In this document: positions 1 to 9,844 of the stretch, piece after piece
Layout: each line of letters begins with the position of its first letter
How positions within the stretch are numbered: position 1 is the stretch's first letter
Assembly: GCA_963514095.1 (NCBI GenBank)
Contig: OY741265.1
Span: 31,296,290-31,360,289, forward strand
DNA: 64,000 nucleotides
Direction: 5' to 3'
From: Eutrigla gurnardus
Taxonomy: Eukaryota > Chordata > Actinopteri > Perciformes > Triglidae
Notes under the pieces: generated by a model
What the model was told of the DNA's origin: nothing
What the model saw: the letters and a program-made list of their open reading frames with translations, nothing else
Database searches by the model: none
Made by a program: the position numbers and the translations under genes

Positions 1-454
1 CTTGCGCTCATCGATTCCGGCGCTGACGAGAGTTTTTAGACACCGCTTTAGTTAAACAGCTGGGGCTGCCCACGGAGTTACTAGAAGAGCCACTGGAGGC
101 TAGCGCCCTTGATGAGAGACTGTTGGCTCGAGTCACCACACGCACCTGCCCAGTCCAGCTCCTGCTGTCCGGTAACCATTTTGAACTCATTTCCTTGTTT
201 GTTATTGACTCACCATTCATACCTCTGGTTTTAGGGCATTCCTGGTTAGTTAAACATAACCCAAACATCGACTGGATGACTGCTAGAATAAGTAACTGGA
301 GCCCCGCCTGTCTTGCCAGTTGTTTGCGATCTGCTCTGCCTTCCTCCGTAACCCAGCCCTGCCGGACCTGACCTGTCGCTAATCCCCGCTGAGTACCATG
401 TGATTTCCTAAGTGTTCTGCAAACAGCAGGCTCTCTCTCTAGCCCCACACAGAC
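1..454 (+). pseudogene. Ty3/Gypsy pol fragment: aspartic protease and linker, interrupted at its 3' side
   Basis: This is the start of a Gypsy-type pol polyprotein whose protease cuts the element's own Gag-Pol. The first codons read LALIDSGADESF, which contains the DSGA active-site motif of retropepsins. One base appears to be missing near position 36, after which the next frame continues through LVKQLGLPTELL and VLGHSWLVKHNPNIDW to about position 300. The linker that follows is recognisable but full of frame changes (for instance an AEYH segment near 390 and a degraded SLxPHRPY near 440-458). It stops at the CATATG at 455, and the same gene resumes at 8029 with YDCAIELLPG. Gag must lie before the window. 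The motifs resemble sushi-type chromoviral Gypsy elements of fish; that clade assignment is inference. Confidence 0.85.
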
Positions 455-460
455 CATATG
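455..460. repeat. Target-site duplication CATATG, left copy (partner at 8029-8034)
   Basis: CATATG occurs immediately before the left inverted repeat and again immediately after the right one. Removing 461-8034 restores a continuous Gypsy reading frame through PHRPYDCAIE. Because CATATG is palindromic, the true duplication may be TA, ATAT or CATATG; the sequence alone cannot decide. Confidence 0.85.
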
Positions 461-494
461 TGACCAGCCACGGCAAAACAAGGAACAAGTCGAC

Positions 495-1329
495 CTCGGG
501 GCATTTTGAGTTATTCACAGATTCTGAAAGTGTAGTTTCTAAGCTTCCCAATGATGTCTAACACATGGAAATCTGATGAAGTTGTGGCCATTTTAATGTA
601 TGCTTCTCTGAAAACCGTTCACTGAGAAAACTGGCATGAAAGATTTGCAAATCTCACCTCACCTCACCTGGCGAGAAAGGAAACACAATGGTGCTCATTT
701 GCATCTCATTCAGATAAGCCCTCCCCCCTACAGATGTCACTCAGTGATATCTGGTATCTGTTAGCCTGCAGGGCACCATCTAAGTAGCTAGTGCTAATGA
801 TTTAGCAACTAGCCTATTGTTCTCAGGTAGGCTAGTTGCTAACCCATTAGCATCACAGTCAATTCAAGCAATGGCAACAGGCCCCTTGGCACCTTACTGT
901 TAAATCAGATGCCCACATTACGAGCCAAAAACCTCCCATTACAGCTTAGTTTCGATGTGCATATAATTTTAAAACGACAGTACTGAGCTAGCTTAGCTAG
1001 CTAAGCAAAGTAGTTAACTTGGATGTTAACAGAAAAGTATTCCTGCAGACTTCGTTGGCTCCGATGAAATAAGAGGTCCAGGCGGACTTTCATTTCGTCT
1101 GTGGCTTTTTGGTGGATGCAGTCATCTCCGACGTAACTACTGTATGTCCGTTTGCTCTCTTTCGGGAGCTAAAGAATCCATCCGTATGCTGTACATAAAC
1201 TCTAAAGAAAGTTTGTCGCTACATGAATGTCTTCTAAGGAGAGAGTTCTCCTTTCTTCTTCCGTAACATTTGCAAAGTTACGGATTTCCTCCATTTCGCT
1301 GTCTTCATCCCGTTGAAATGTAACAAAAA
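495..1329. other. Left arm of the 34-bp-TIR transposon; no gene seen
   Basis: This non-coding stretch has short inverted motifs, for example GCTAGTTGCTAA near 830 against TTTAGCAACTAGC near 800, and GCTAGCTTAGCTAGC near 990. It lies between the left inverted repeat and the DIRS-related inverted arm at 1330. No protein similarity was recognised. Confidence 0.5.
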
Positions 1330-1378
1330 GTTACAGTTTTGTAACTACAGTTCTATGAGTCCCGGATGACCGCCAGAG
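1330..1378. repeat. Inverted-repeat arm paired with 3203-3249 (DIRS-associated)
   Basis: The arm runs from GTTACAG through TCTATGAGTCCCGGATGACC to CGCCAGAG. Its near-exact inverted copy lies at 3203-3249. The sequence just inside the arm, GGCGGTGCTTTAAGCACTGG, also recurs at 3283-3302. DIRS elements are known to have inverted ends and an internal region complementary to them, so this is probably the outer DIRS end. The arm is now separated from its partner by the hAT copy at 1391-3030. Confidence 0.6.
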
Positions 1379-1390
1379 GCGGTGCTTTGT

Positions 1391-3030
1391 AGGGATCGAC
1401 CGATTTATCGGCTGACCGATACTATCGGCCGATTTTTACGTTTTTTGAATGTATCGGTATCGGCCGATGCAGACTGCTGTTTGGGCCGATCGTTTTTCCC
1501 GGCATTTACAGTCAGGCGCGGCAGGCAGCTGCATGTTGCTTGGTAACGCTGACACGAGCCCGGACATTCCCCTCCCCCGCAGTAGTGAGAGCATGGTCTT
1601 CAAAACAACGGTGAGTTTTAAACTTCTTTAACTGTTTAGCTGAGCTGAAATGTTGCCTTGTGCTTTGAAAGTGGAAACACTAAATGTCAAATACATGTTC
1701 CGTTTCCCTTGAAACTAGGTAAAACCAGGGCTCTCAAGTGTTTAACTGAGTTCAGCATAAGATTTTGGCTGAGGCTGCGGCGTCAGCGGGGAGAGGGGGT
1801 TGTGGCAGGTAAATCCGACCAGCACCCGCTGCATTTACACCGTGTCATCATTCATGGCCGTAATAAACACTATTACTGCTTTGTACATGTTGTGGAAGTC
1901 CCGGACACACCGGGAAACTCAACGCCGTCCTGCCTGAGTTTACCTTTACCGGAGCGGGACGTTCCCATTCATTGTCTATGTAAGACATGTAAGAAGCCGT
2001 GCATGCCGTTGCGGCGAGTGTCGAGAGACGCCGCCTCCTCCCGCAAGCTCTTGAAAATCTTTTAAACTGAGCGTTGTCGATCTAAAATAAAGACAGATTC
2101 AGCAACTGCATAGCTTATTTCTTGCATAAAATGTTTTCAGAAACACGTTTCGGGAACTATTTTCGTAAAATAAGAGGGAGGTGGGAGGCTGTGAGGGGAG
2201 AGCGATACGAGCTCGGAGGAGCACAGAGGGGAGGGGAGGGGTGTGTGTGTGTCCGTGTCCCACTCGATGACCCGCGCGCACGCATATGCACACACACGCA
2301 CACACGCGTCTCACAGCCATATATGAGCTGACTGAAGGAGAGCTTTAACTCTGAGAGAATGTTTTTATACTTTGTTGATGGCAGTCTTAACTTACAAATC
2401 AAGCATTTTATTTTGATGGCTATTTTCAGGTTTATTGTTTTCGTAAATTATTAAAATATGTTGACAAAACAAAAGTCATTTAGTGATCTGATTATATCTG
2501 TTTCATAATGTCAGCAAGGAATGCATCAAGACTGTGTGTAGATGTGGAAGCCTTTCCCCCTTGCAAAGTTAACCATATGTTAACCATAATGTGGGTGATA
2601 TGAATGTAAGATGATTGCACCAGAGATTGACACTGATATGTGCTTTTGTTTATTCTTTTTAAAGAAATGGCAGAGACTCAGAAAACCAATCCAGTGTGGC
2701 AGCATTTCAGCGAGATGACTACTGCAGCACTGGCTGACACTTTTTCAGCACTTTACTTGTTCTACCTCACCTGTTGTTAATATTTGTTAAATATTGTTAA
2801 TCTACTACTTGTTCTTGTTCTACCTCACCTTTTTTAAGTTCAATAAATGTTCCTTTTTAAATTGAGACTCGTAACATTTGTTATCAGTGTAATTTTTAAC
2901 ATGTAAATTGAGGGAGCAAAAGTAGTACCGGCTCCAAATATCGGCAGGCCGTATCGGTCATCGGCCAAGATTGATGATCAGAAAATCGGTATCGGCATCG
3001 GCCCTAAAAAATCCATATCGGTCAATCCCT
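1391..3030 (+). mobile_element. hAT-type DNA transposon remnant, about 1.64 kb, nested in the DIRS end
   Basis: The ends are inverted copies: AGGGATCGACCGAT at 1391 and ATCGGTCAATCCCT ending at 3030, with further ATCGGCCGAT motifs inside both ends. The flanks TGCTTTGT and AGCTTTAA match in five of eight positions. The uninterrupted target, TGCTTTAA, survives at 3288-3295, which supports a decayed 8-bp duplication. The only protein-like part is a short BED-finger start at 2667. The interior near 1775-1935 resembles 36270-36415. The stop-free stretch at 1658-2065 looks like chance. Confidence 0.75.
2667..2780 (+). pseudogene. BED zinc-finger start of a ZBED-like hAT transposase, truncated
   Basis: A short reading frame begins with ATG at 2667 and reads MAETQKTNPVWQHFSEM before it loses similarity and stops near 2778. 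NPVWQHFSE is the aromatic start of a BED zinc finger (family knowledge); the cysteines and histidines that should follow are missing. A TTTTTAAAG just before the ATG could be a decayed splice acceptor. This is a stub in the internally deleted hAT element around it. Confidence 0.5.
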
Positions 3031-3302
3031 AGCTTTAAGCACTGGATAACTCCGCCCGCGGTAGCGCATGTCGAGTATGAATAACAACAACGTCACCTGT
3101 GACTCCTGCACGACACCCGGGAGGCTATATCTTCCGGTGTCAGCAGGCAATCGGCTCCCGAAATCTTCTCGCGAACGCGCAAGGATTCTGAGTGACAGAG
3201 CGCTCTGGCGGTCATCCGGGACTCATAGAACCGTAGTTACAACTGTAACTTTTCATTCTATTTCGTCCCTGCTGACTGCCAGAGGCGGTGCTTTAAGCAC
3301 TG

Positions 3303-4370
3303 GATGACATATACCAACAGTGTCATGAAGAATCCCATAACCCACCTTATTGATGAGAGGTTGAAGACCCAGGGCAAAGGACCACGCCCAATGGGTGGGG
3401 GGCAGCAACATTAAGCCGGTAAAACCGATGGAACGTACCCGGCGACAACCAAGAGGCTGCAGCACAGATGTCATCCAGGGGTACGCCTCTCAGGGCAGCC
3501 CAGGACGTGGAGACACCCCGTGTTGAGTGGCATCTGACCCCCGTCGGCAATGCTCGACCGATGACCATGTAAGCACAAGAGATGGTGTCCACAACCTAAT
3601 GAGAAAGGCGCTGTTTGGAGAGGGCACAACCCCTGTTATGACCCTCATAGCAAACAAACAACTGGTCTGACTGCCGCAGATGTACAGTGGCACTGATATA
3701 GGCAACCAGGGCCCGCACGGGACACAAAGCACGCAACTCATCATCAGCCGCTGGGGGATCAAACCGCGCCAGGTGAATAGGGCGGTTGACATGGCCACGG
3801 GGCAGGGTCTTGGGCAGAAACGCAACATTAGGCCACAGGGTCACCCCTGAACCATCAGGCCCCCAACGCAGGCAGGACTCACTGACAGACAAAGCATGCA
3901 ACTCCCCCACCCGTTTCGCTGAGGTCATGGCCAGAAGAAAGGCTGTCTTCAACGACAGCCACTTGAGGTCAGCCTGGGCGATAGGTTCAAAAGGTGAAGA
4001 AGACAGAGCCTTCAGCACCAGGGAGAGGTCCAATGCTGGAACCCTGGGGGACACCGAGGGCCACAGCCTTAATGCCCCCCTTAAAAATAGAGACACCAGC
4101 CGCTGGCACCCTACAGTAGCATTGTCTATCAAGTCATGCTGCCATGAAATGGCTGCCACATACACCTTCAAAGTGGAAGGTGCACGGCCGTCGTCCAGGA
4201 GAGACTGAAGAAAGTCCAGAACGGTGGCAACCGGACAAGAAGTGGGGTCGTCACCCCTGTCAGCGCACCAGGCAGAGAACCTCCTCCACTTGCTCTCATA
4301 CTGGAGACGGGTGGACGATGCACGAGCATGCGAGATGGTTCGTTGGACAGGCTCAGTGCAACCGGTCAGA
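3303..4370 (-). pseudogene. DIRS tyrosine recombinase, frame broken near 3595
   Basis: This would be the DNA-joining enzyme that inserts a circular DIRS copy. Reading from about 4370 downward, an N-terminal core-binding region (VYVAAISWQHDLI) leads into TSAKRVGELHALSV, which carries the first catalytic arginine. A stop after SKQRLSH at 3596 breaks the frame. The next frame resumes with the HxxR box, HSTRGVSTSWA, and ICAAASW, then FYRLNV, whose tyrosine (codon near 3420) is the expected nucleophile. All the usual catalytic residues are therefore legible, but no single frame joins them. These motifs are characteristic of fish DIRS recombinases (family knowledge). Confidence 0.85.
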
Positions 4371-5743
4371 AGCGTGTCGGGCCCTGCAGGGCCAGGCCCA
4401 AAGCTGGAGACGGCAGGGGTCGGGGTGCCAAATCCGACCCCCTAGCTGTGACAGGAGATATTTACTTCCTGGGAGACGCCATGGCGAGCTGCAGCAGAGC
4501 TGCCGCAGCAGTGGACACCAGGGCCTCCCTGGCCAGAACGGGGCTACCAGGAGGAGGCGGTGGCCCCAATGAAGGACCCGCTGCAGCATCGGGAGGATCA
4601 GAGGCAGCGGTGGAAAGGCGTACAAGAACACGCTGGGCCACTTGTGCGCCAAGGCATCCTGTCCCAGAGGACTGTCCTCCTCCATCCAGGAAAACCATCG
4701 GGGACAATGGGTTGACTCCCTCGAGGCAAAGAGATCCACCTCTGCCCTGCCGAAAACGCACCAGATCAGCCTGACAACCTCTGGGTGTAGCCGCCACTGC
4801 AATGTTGACAGTGAGGCCCAGTCGGGCCACATGCAGCAGAAGACGGTTGGTATCCCGGATCACCTGGGCACGGGAATGCACGCACACCAACCAGTCGTCG
4901 AGATAGGGCAGGACCTTCATGCCTCCCGCCTGCAGAGGCGCCAAGGCTGCCGCAACACAACGGGTGAACACTCTTGGGGACAGGGAGAGTCCAAAGGGGA
5001 GCACCCTGAACTGGTAATGGTGACCCTGGAAGGCAAACCTCAGAAAGGGCTGATGATGGGACATGAAAGTAGGCATCCTTCAAATCTATGGAGATGAACC
5101 ACTCGTTGGGACTTACCACACACTGAACATCTGCTGCAGTCAGCATGTGTAATCGCAGAACTTTTAAATACCTGTTCAGGCCTTGCAGATCCAGGATGGG
5201 CCGTAGTCCGCCATCCTTCTTGCCGACGAGAAAGTAGTTCCAATAGAAGCCCCCGGGATGAAGGAGGGGGTCCACCGGTACGATGGCACCTTTGTCCAGG
5301 AGGGTGGACAGCTCCTGGGCTAAGGTATGGGCCTTGGCCGGGTCGCCGATGGATGTCACTCTCACCCGGCCGAAGGCTGGGGGCCGGCGTCGGAACTGCA
5401 ATTCGTAGCCCCGGGTCAAGGTGGAAACTACCCAGGGGTCCGGACAGCAGGCAGCCCAGTGACTGAGCTGCTGCTGGGAAAAGCAGCCGACGACCAGCCC
5501 CGTGGCCCTAGCGCCGCTGCCCCCGGCCCCCGAAGGAACTGGAAGGACAGCGGTCAGGCTTGGAGGCCTGGGGCTGACGTGGTGAGTGGCGCACGGTGGA
5601 GCGAAAGTCGCCTGCCGGCTTCTTAGGATCCCGTCGCGACGGCCGCCGACCACTCTGGGGAGGCAGCTGTGGAGGACGTTGAGGGGCAGATGGAAAGGCT
5701 CTCGGCCTGCTGGAGGTAGGCGCCCTCCTGTGAAGGCCTGCAA
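4353..5743 (-). pseudogene. DIRS reverse transcriptase with deleted RNase H region
   Basis: The frame from 5743 reads VGKKDGGLRPILDLQGLN and ISIDLKDAYFH, reverse-transcriptase motifs including the first catalytic aspartate. The frame then shifts near 5050, and the next one holds VLPFGLSLSPRVF and the catalytic box YLDDWLV near 4900. Directly after VARLGLTVN (near 4830) the sequence jumps to LQWRLHPEVVRLIW and AEVDLFASRES. In related elements a few hundred residues including RNase H lie between these. The C-terminal part runs to about 4353 in a third frame, so this is a deletion derivative with at least two frame changes. The 5' end overlaps the gag-like frame by about 120 bp, as is common in DIRS. 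Confidence 0.85.
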
Positions 5744-6999
5744 GCCGCGCTCTCATCAGCTTCGGCTGTGCGGTCCAATGCCTGCAGAGCTGCAGAGCCA
5801 AACAGCTCACCAGGTTCCGCCGGCACCCTGCGAAGGACCCTACAAGTCGCCTCCGTCAGGGGTGACTGGGCCAGCCACACGTGACGACGAGTGTGGACAA
5901 GCGTCGACATAAGTCGACCCAACTCTCTCGACTGACAGGCAAAAGTCTGCAGTGAGGCATCACAGAAGTCACGGATGTAGTCATCCACCTGAGCATCCTG
6001 CAAGGAAGATGAGAGGGCCAAAAGGAAATGAGAGAGGGTGTTTCCAAGGCAGCCGATGCGCGCTGCTGTGTTGTAAGCTCTGCAGACGTAGTCATCGGTG
6101 ACCTTAAATTGGGCAGAAGGGCACCTGGGGTCCGACTTCATTGCCTCCTCTGGAGAAACAATCAGGGCAGCAATTGCAGGTTCCACCGTTGGCATGTGGA
6201 GAAGACCAACTGCCTCAGAACCCTCCATGGCAGCTAAGGCTCGCTCATCCGACCCAGGCCTGGTGAGGGCTGACGTGTCTCCCCAGCAGGAATGCAGCTT
6301 TTCCAAAAAATCAGGAGAGTGCAGCACCATAGTCTTCGCCGGTGGGGGGTTGCGCCTGTAGAAAGTGCTAGGAGCTTTTCCTTGACTCGGAGCGTCAAGC
6401 TGCAGGCGTGCCAGGGCAGCCCAGATGATTGCCCCCATGGAGGAGTCATCAGATCCTCGCCGTGAATCTGAGGCTGAAGAATGTGAGGAGCCTGGTGCAG
6501 TCGGAGTCGTCAACCCGACCTTGGAACCATTAAACTGGCTAGATGAAGCTGCAATGGAGATAGCATTGTCCGGTGGCAGCGGTGACCCCTGAGCAGCCGC
6601 AACAGCAGCATGTGTCATCCCCCCAGCAGGCTGCAGGCTAAGAAGAAGTGCCTTCATTTCCTCCATATGAGCAGCCATACGGTCAACCTTAGAGGAGAGC
6701 TGGTCGTCTGCCTTCCTCTGCCGTTTTCCTGCGGGGACACCGTCTCCGTCCTGTGTGGCAGACCGCTTCTTTGCAGCACCCCGACAGGAACCCACCCTCT
6801 CAGGCTGGAATGAAGGCAGGCAGGATAGTGGATCCATTTGGGCCAGCCTGGCCAGCCTTACTGACCTCAGCATAATGCTAAAATTTATGCAGGCTTCGTC
6901 GGTGATGGCCTCCTGCAGGTGATCCACGCCAAGACAGGGCTGGTCATGGCCATCCTCAGGCTCCAGGGACGCCATACAGCTGCCACAGGCATGTTCCAT
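5623..6999 (-). CDS. DIRS gag-like protein, 458 codons, open
   Basis: This long open frame sits where DIRS elements encode their structural protein, 5' of the reverse transcriptase. It begins MEHACGSCMASLEPEDGHDQPCLG, with a cysteine/histidine cluster (HACGSC) in the first residues, as in related fish elements. A basic stretch (AAKKRSATQ and GKRQRKAD, near residues 75-95) may be a nuclear localisation signal. Serine-rich, low-complexity stretches follow. It is the longest intact frame in the window, in contrast to the broken enzyme frames downstream. The start is the first ATG in frame; no promoter was identified. The name rests on position and general resemblance. Confidence 0.7.
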   Translation of the reverse strand: MEHACGSCMASLEPEDGHDQPCLGVDHLQEAITDEACINFSIMLRSVRLARLAQMDPLSCLPSFQPERVGSCRGAAKKRSATQDGDGVPAGKRQRKADDQLSSKVDRMAAHMEEMKALLLSLQPAGGMTHAAVAAAQGSPLPPDNAISIAASSSQFNGSKVGLTTPTAPGSSHSSASDSRRGSDDSSMGAIIWAALARLQLDAPSQGKAPSTFYRRNPPPAKTMVLHSPDFLEKLHSCWGDTSALTRPGSDERALAAMEGSEAVGLLHMPTVEPAIAALIVSPEEAMKSDPRCPSAQFKVTDDYVCRAYNTAARIGCLGNTLSHFLLALSSSLQDAQVDDYIRDFCDASLQTFACQSRELGRLMSTLVHTRRHVWLAQSPLTEATCRVLRRVPAEPGELFGSAALQALDRTAEADESAACRPSQEGAYLQQAESLSICPSTSSTAASPEWSAAVATGS

Positions 7000-7447
7000 C
7001 CGGAACCAGGTGGAGAGGTAGCCAAGTAAACAAAAAACAACACAAAGTGTGACGCCGCCGGGACGGGAACGCCAATACTTGAAACACTATACCAAGTTGG
7101 GAGAGGGGGCAGGTACGCAACCTTCACCAACAAGATTATTAGTTTAACACAAATACAACTAAGCTTGAAGAGGGACTGAAACCCTACCTCAACCCAGTTG
7201 AATCCTTCAATAATACTGTGAACACTAAACAGAGAAACACAAAACAGTTATTAGCATTCAAAGCAGCATCAACCTGCTAGTAACACAGCCCTCAGCAGCT
7301 GTGTGCAATGCTGAAAGGTGAGGGGCGGAAACGCCACCAACCCAGCAAAGCCACCAGAGCAGGTACAACATACAATGTGCAAAACGCTGGCGACATGGAG
7401 GCACAAGGCTGCACAAAGCCAGCAGCACGCCAGTAATAATTGTACCG

Positions 7448-7661
7448 ACCGGGGTGGTCATTGGCGCAGTGGATAAGGCAGCCGCCCCATGTACGGAGGC
7501 TCGGCCTCTGCGCGGAGATCAGGGGTTCGACTCCCGGCCTGGCGATCTCTTTCGCGCATGTCTTCCCCCTCTATCTCCCCTTTCCACACTGTCTCTCTCT
7601 GCATAAAACAATAAAAAGGCTTGCATGGCACTCTGGCCATAAAAAATAATCTAAAAAAAAA
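7448..7661 (+). mobile_element. tRNA-derived SINE in the DIRS leader
   Basis: The head has RNA polymerase III promoter boxes: box A TGGCGCAGTGGATAAGGC near 7462 and box B GGTTCGACTCC near 7524. A pyrimidine-rich body, AATAAAAAGGC and an A-rich tail follow. A perfect 13-bp duplication, AATAATTGTACCG, flanks it at 7435-7447 and 7662-7674. The body resembles the SINE at 19074-19281, so they are one family. Confidence 0.88.
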
Positions 7662-7776
7662 AATAATTGTACCGGCCATTTAAATGGCCATGCTATATTT
7701 ACGTACACCTCGACGCGGTCGCGCGAAGAATGAAGGAGCCGATTGCCTGCTGACACCGGAAGATATAGCCTCCCGG

Positions 7777-7994
7777 AAATTAACTGAATTGCAGTACCTG
7801 CTCCAGCAAAGACGCAGACAAGGGCAGATTTTTTCCAAAACTACAAATACAAAATGTATACTTTTACGGAAACCAATACTGTTATCTGAAACATGGAGTG
7901 GCTTCTTCATGATCTCAACTTGCATATTCTGCAAAAAAAACGAAAATCACAAATTTTGAAAAAAAAAAGCTTATTTCGTCTTTTACGCAAATTC
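7777..7994. other. Right arm of the 34-bp-TIR transposon
   Basis: This short AT-rich segment between the DIRS end and the right inverted repeat has A-runs near 7935 and 7962. No gene was recognised. Confidence 0.45.
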
Positions 7995-8028
7995 GTCGAC
8001 TTGTTGCTGGTTTTGCCGTGGCGGGTCA

Positions 8029-9738
8029 CATATGACTGTGCCATTGAGCTGCTGCCTGGTTCCACGTTTCCCTGTAGCCGTCTGTATAACATCTCTAGCG
8101 GGCGGCTATGGAGGAGTACATTAACAACTCGCTGGCAGCAGGGATCATCCATCCCTCTTCATCACCTCTGGGAGCCGGGTTTTTCTTTGTGGGCAAGAAG
8201 AATGGAACACTCAGGCCGTGCATTGACTTCAGAGCTTTGAATGACATTACGATAAAGAACAAAAATCCACTTCTCCTCATGAACTCTGCCTTTGAATCCC
8301 TCCTGCGCAATGCCTACCATCTAGTCCAGATCCGTGAGGGGGATGAATGGAAAATGGCCTTTAACACTCCCCTTGGGCACTTTGAGTACCTTGTGATGGC
8401 TTTTGGTCTCTCCAACGCACCAGCGGTTTTTCAGTGCTTGGTCAATGATGTGCTGAGAGATATGCTGGGCAGATTTGTGTTTGGCTACCTTGATGATATA
8501 CAATTTTTTTCCCAGAACCAAGCAAAGCACGTCCTGCATGTTCACCAAATTCTCCAGCAGCTGCTAGAGAACCAACTATTTGTCAAGGCCGAGAAGTGTG
8601 AGTTCCACAGTCTTGGATAGGCCCAAGCCAGAGAGTAGGAAGCAGCTTCAGAGATTCTTGGGGTTTGCTAATTTCTATAGACGCTTCATTAGAAATTACA
8701 GCCGCATTGCTGCACCTTTAACTGCACTTACAACCCCTGCTAGACCGTTTCTCTGGACATCCGAGGCTGAAGGAGCCTTTTCGGAGCTGGAGAAAAGGTT
8801 CACCTCAGCCCCTATTCTCACTCAGCCAGACTCATCACGACAGTTTGTGGTTGAAGTTGACTCCTCGGACATGGGTGTTGGAGCAGTCCTGTCCCAGTGG
8901 CCCACCATTGATAACAAACTACACCCCTGTGCCTTTTTATCCCATCGTTTTTCTCCCACAGGAAGGAATAACGATGTCGGGAAACGCAAACTGCTGGCGG
9001 TCAAACTGGCTCTCGAGGAGTGGCGACACTGGCTGGAGGGCGCAGATCAGCTGTTCCTGGTTTGGACCGACCACAGAAAAACCTGGAGTACATCCGCTTA
9101 GCAAAGCATCTTAACCCTCGTCAATCCAGGTGGGCTCTGTTCTTCGGTCGTTTTAATTTTGATTTTCATTAAAGGCCCGGATCGAGGAATGTGAAGCCGG
9201 ACGCACTAACTCGACTGTTCGAGTGAGAGGAGACAACTGCGGAGCCGGACACCATTGTAGCCAGAACCTGTATTGTTGGGGCAGCCACCTGGGAGATTGA
9301 GAGTGAGGTGAGGACAGCTCTGCCGCACCAGCCCGACCCAGGTAATGCCCCCCCTCTGTTTGTACCTTTCTCTGTCCGACCATCTGTATTACAGTGGGGC
9401 CACTCCTCCAGACTCTCGTGCCATCCTGGAGTGGCCCGCTCTCTGGCGTTCCTGCACAGACGGTTCTGGTGGCCAGACATGATGACAGATGTTCAGACCT
9501 TCGTTTCGGCCTGTCCCGTATGTGCTCAGAATAAGGGCTCAACCGACCTCCTCCTACTTTCCTGCAGCTTCTGCCCATACCCCGTCGCCCGTGGTCCCAC
9601 CTGTATCTGGATTTTGTCTCAAGTCTGCCACCCTCTAAAGGTATGACTGTTGTGCTCACTTTGACCATTTTAACAAGTTTGCCCATTACCTGCCTCTGCC
9701 TAAACTGCCGACAGCCAAGGAAACAGCTCAGCTCCTGG
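8029..9738 (+). pseudogene. Ty3/Gypsy pol, continued: reverse transcriptase, RNase H, integrase start
   Basis: The gene cut at 455 continues here. YDCAIELLPG opens it, followed from 8108 by the reverse transcriptase: [31 protein letters not shown] and the catalytic box GYLDDI near 8480. About 20 codons are missing at 8617, where FHS runs straight into [10 protein letters not shown]. RNase H follows with [28 protein letters not shown] and WTDHRK. A spacer with stops leads to KPDALTRLF near 9200. Integrase starts with HPGVARSLAFLHRRFWWPD and the CPVCAQNK zinc-binding site, then [12 protein letters not shown] in a shifted frame. Similarity ends near 9738, inside the integrase core, so the 3' half and LTR are gone. 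The copy was broken before or after the insertion at 455; the order cannot be told. Confidence 0.9.
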
Positions 9739-9844
9739 TTTAAACTAGTAGCTGTTCAGCAAGGATACCTTAAGTACAACAGTGCTATCAAAGTGCTAAG
9801 GTAAGAACATAGAAGTGCATTTTTGGGGGGGGGTTGTGGAAGTG

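Larger units (their letters stand above)
3117..7776 (-). mobile_element. DIRS-type tyrosine-recombinase retrotransposon, internally deleted
   Basis: The genes read on the minus strand in the order gag-like (6999-5623), reverse transcriptase (5743-4462) and tyrosine recombinase (about 4370-3303). Inverted ends are visible: 3117-3158 (CCGGGAGGCTATATCTTCC and onward) is the reverse complement of 7735-7776, with similarity continuing to 7721. The complementary arms at 1330-1378 and 3203-3249 fit the inverted ends and internal complementary region known for DIRS. There is no LTR or integrase. The RNase H region is missing and several frames are broken, so the copy is dead. A SINE lies in its 5' leader. 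It sits inside the 34-bp-TIR transposon and is therefore younger than it. Confidence 0.85.
461..8028. mobile_element. DNA transposon with 34-bp terminal inverted repeats, 7.57 kb, filled by later insertions
   Basis: The left end (461-494) begins TGACCAGCCACGGCAAAAC and the right end (7995-8028) is its inverted copy, with about 4 mismatches in 34 bases; both end in GTCGAC or its complement. CATATG flanks both ends. The element's own DNA seems to be only about 0.9 kb on the left (495-1329) and 0.2 kb on the right (7777-7994). The rest is a DIRS element, a hAT copy and a SINE that came later. I see no transposase belonging to the outer element, so it was probably a non-autonomous or internally deleted copy. 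The superfamily is undecided because the palindromic target hides the duplication length. Confidence 0.8.

Noticed and set aside
1658..2065. 135-codon open stretch as a gene
   Set aside because: It is inside a hAT copy, shows no known domain, and the related segment at 36270-36415 does not keep the frame.
4144..5626. Plus-strand open stretches over the DIRS genes
   Set aside because: They are antisense shadows of the reverse transcriptase and recombinase, which show clear motifs on the minus strand.
7448..7661. Functional tRNA gene
   Set aside because: Promoter boxes are present, but the cloverleaf is incomplete, a SINE body and A-tail follow, and target duplications flank it.
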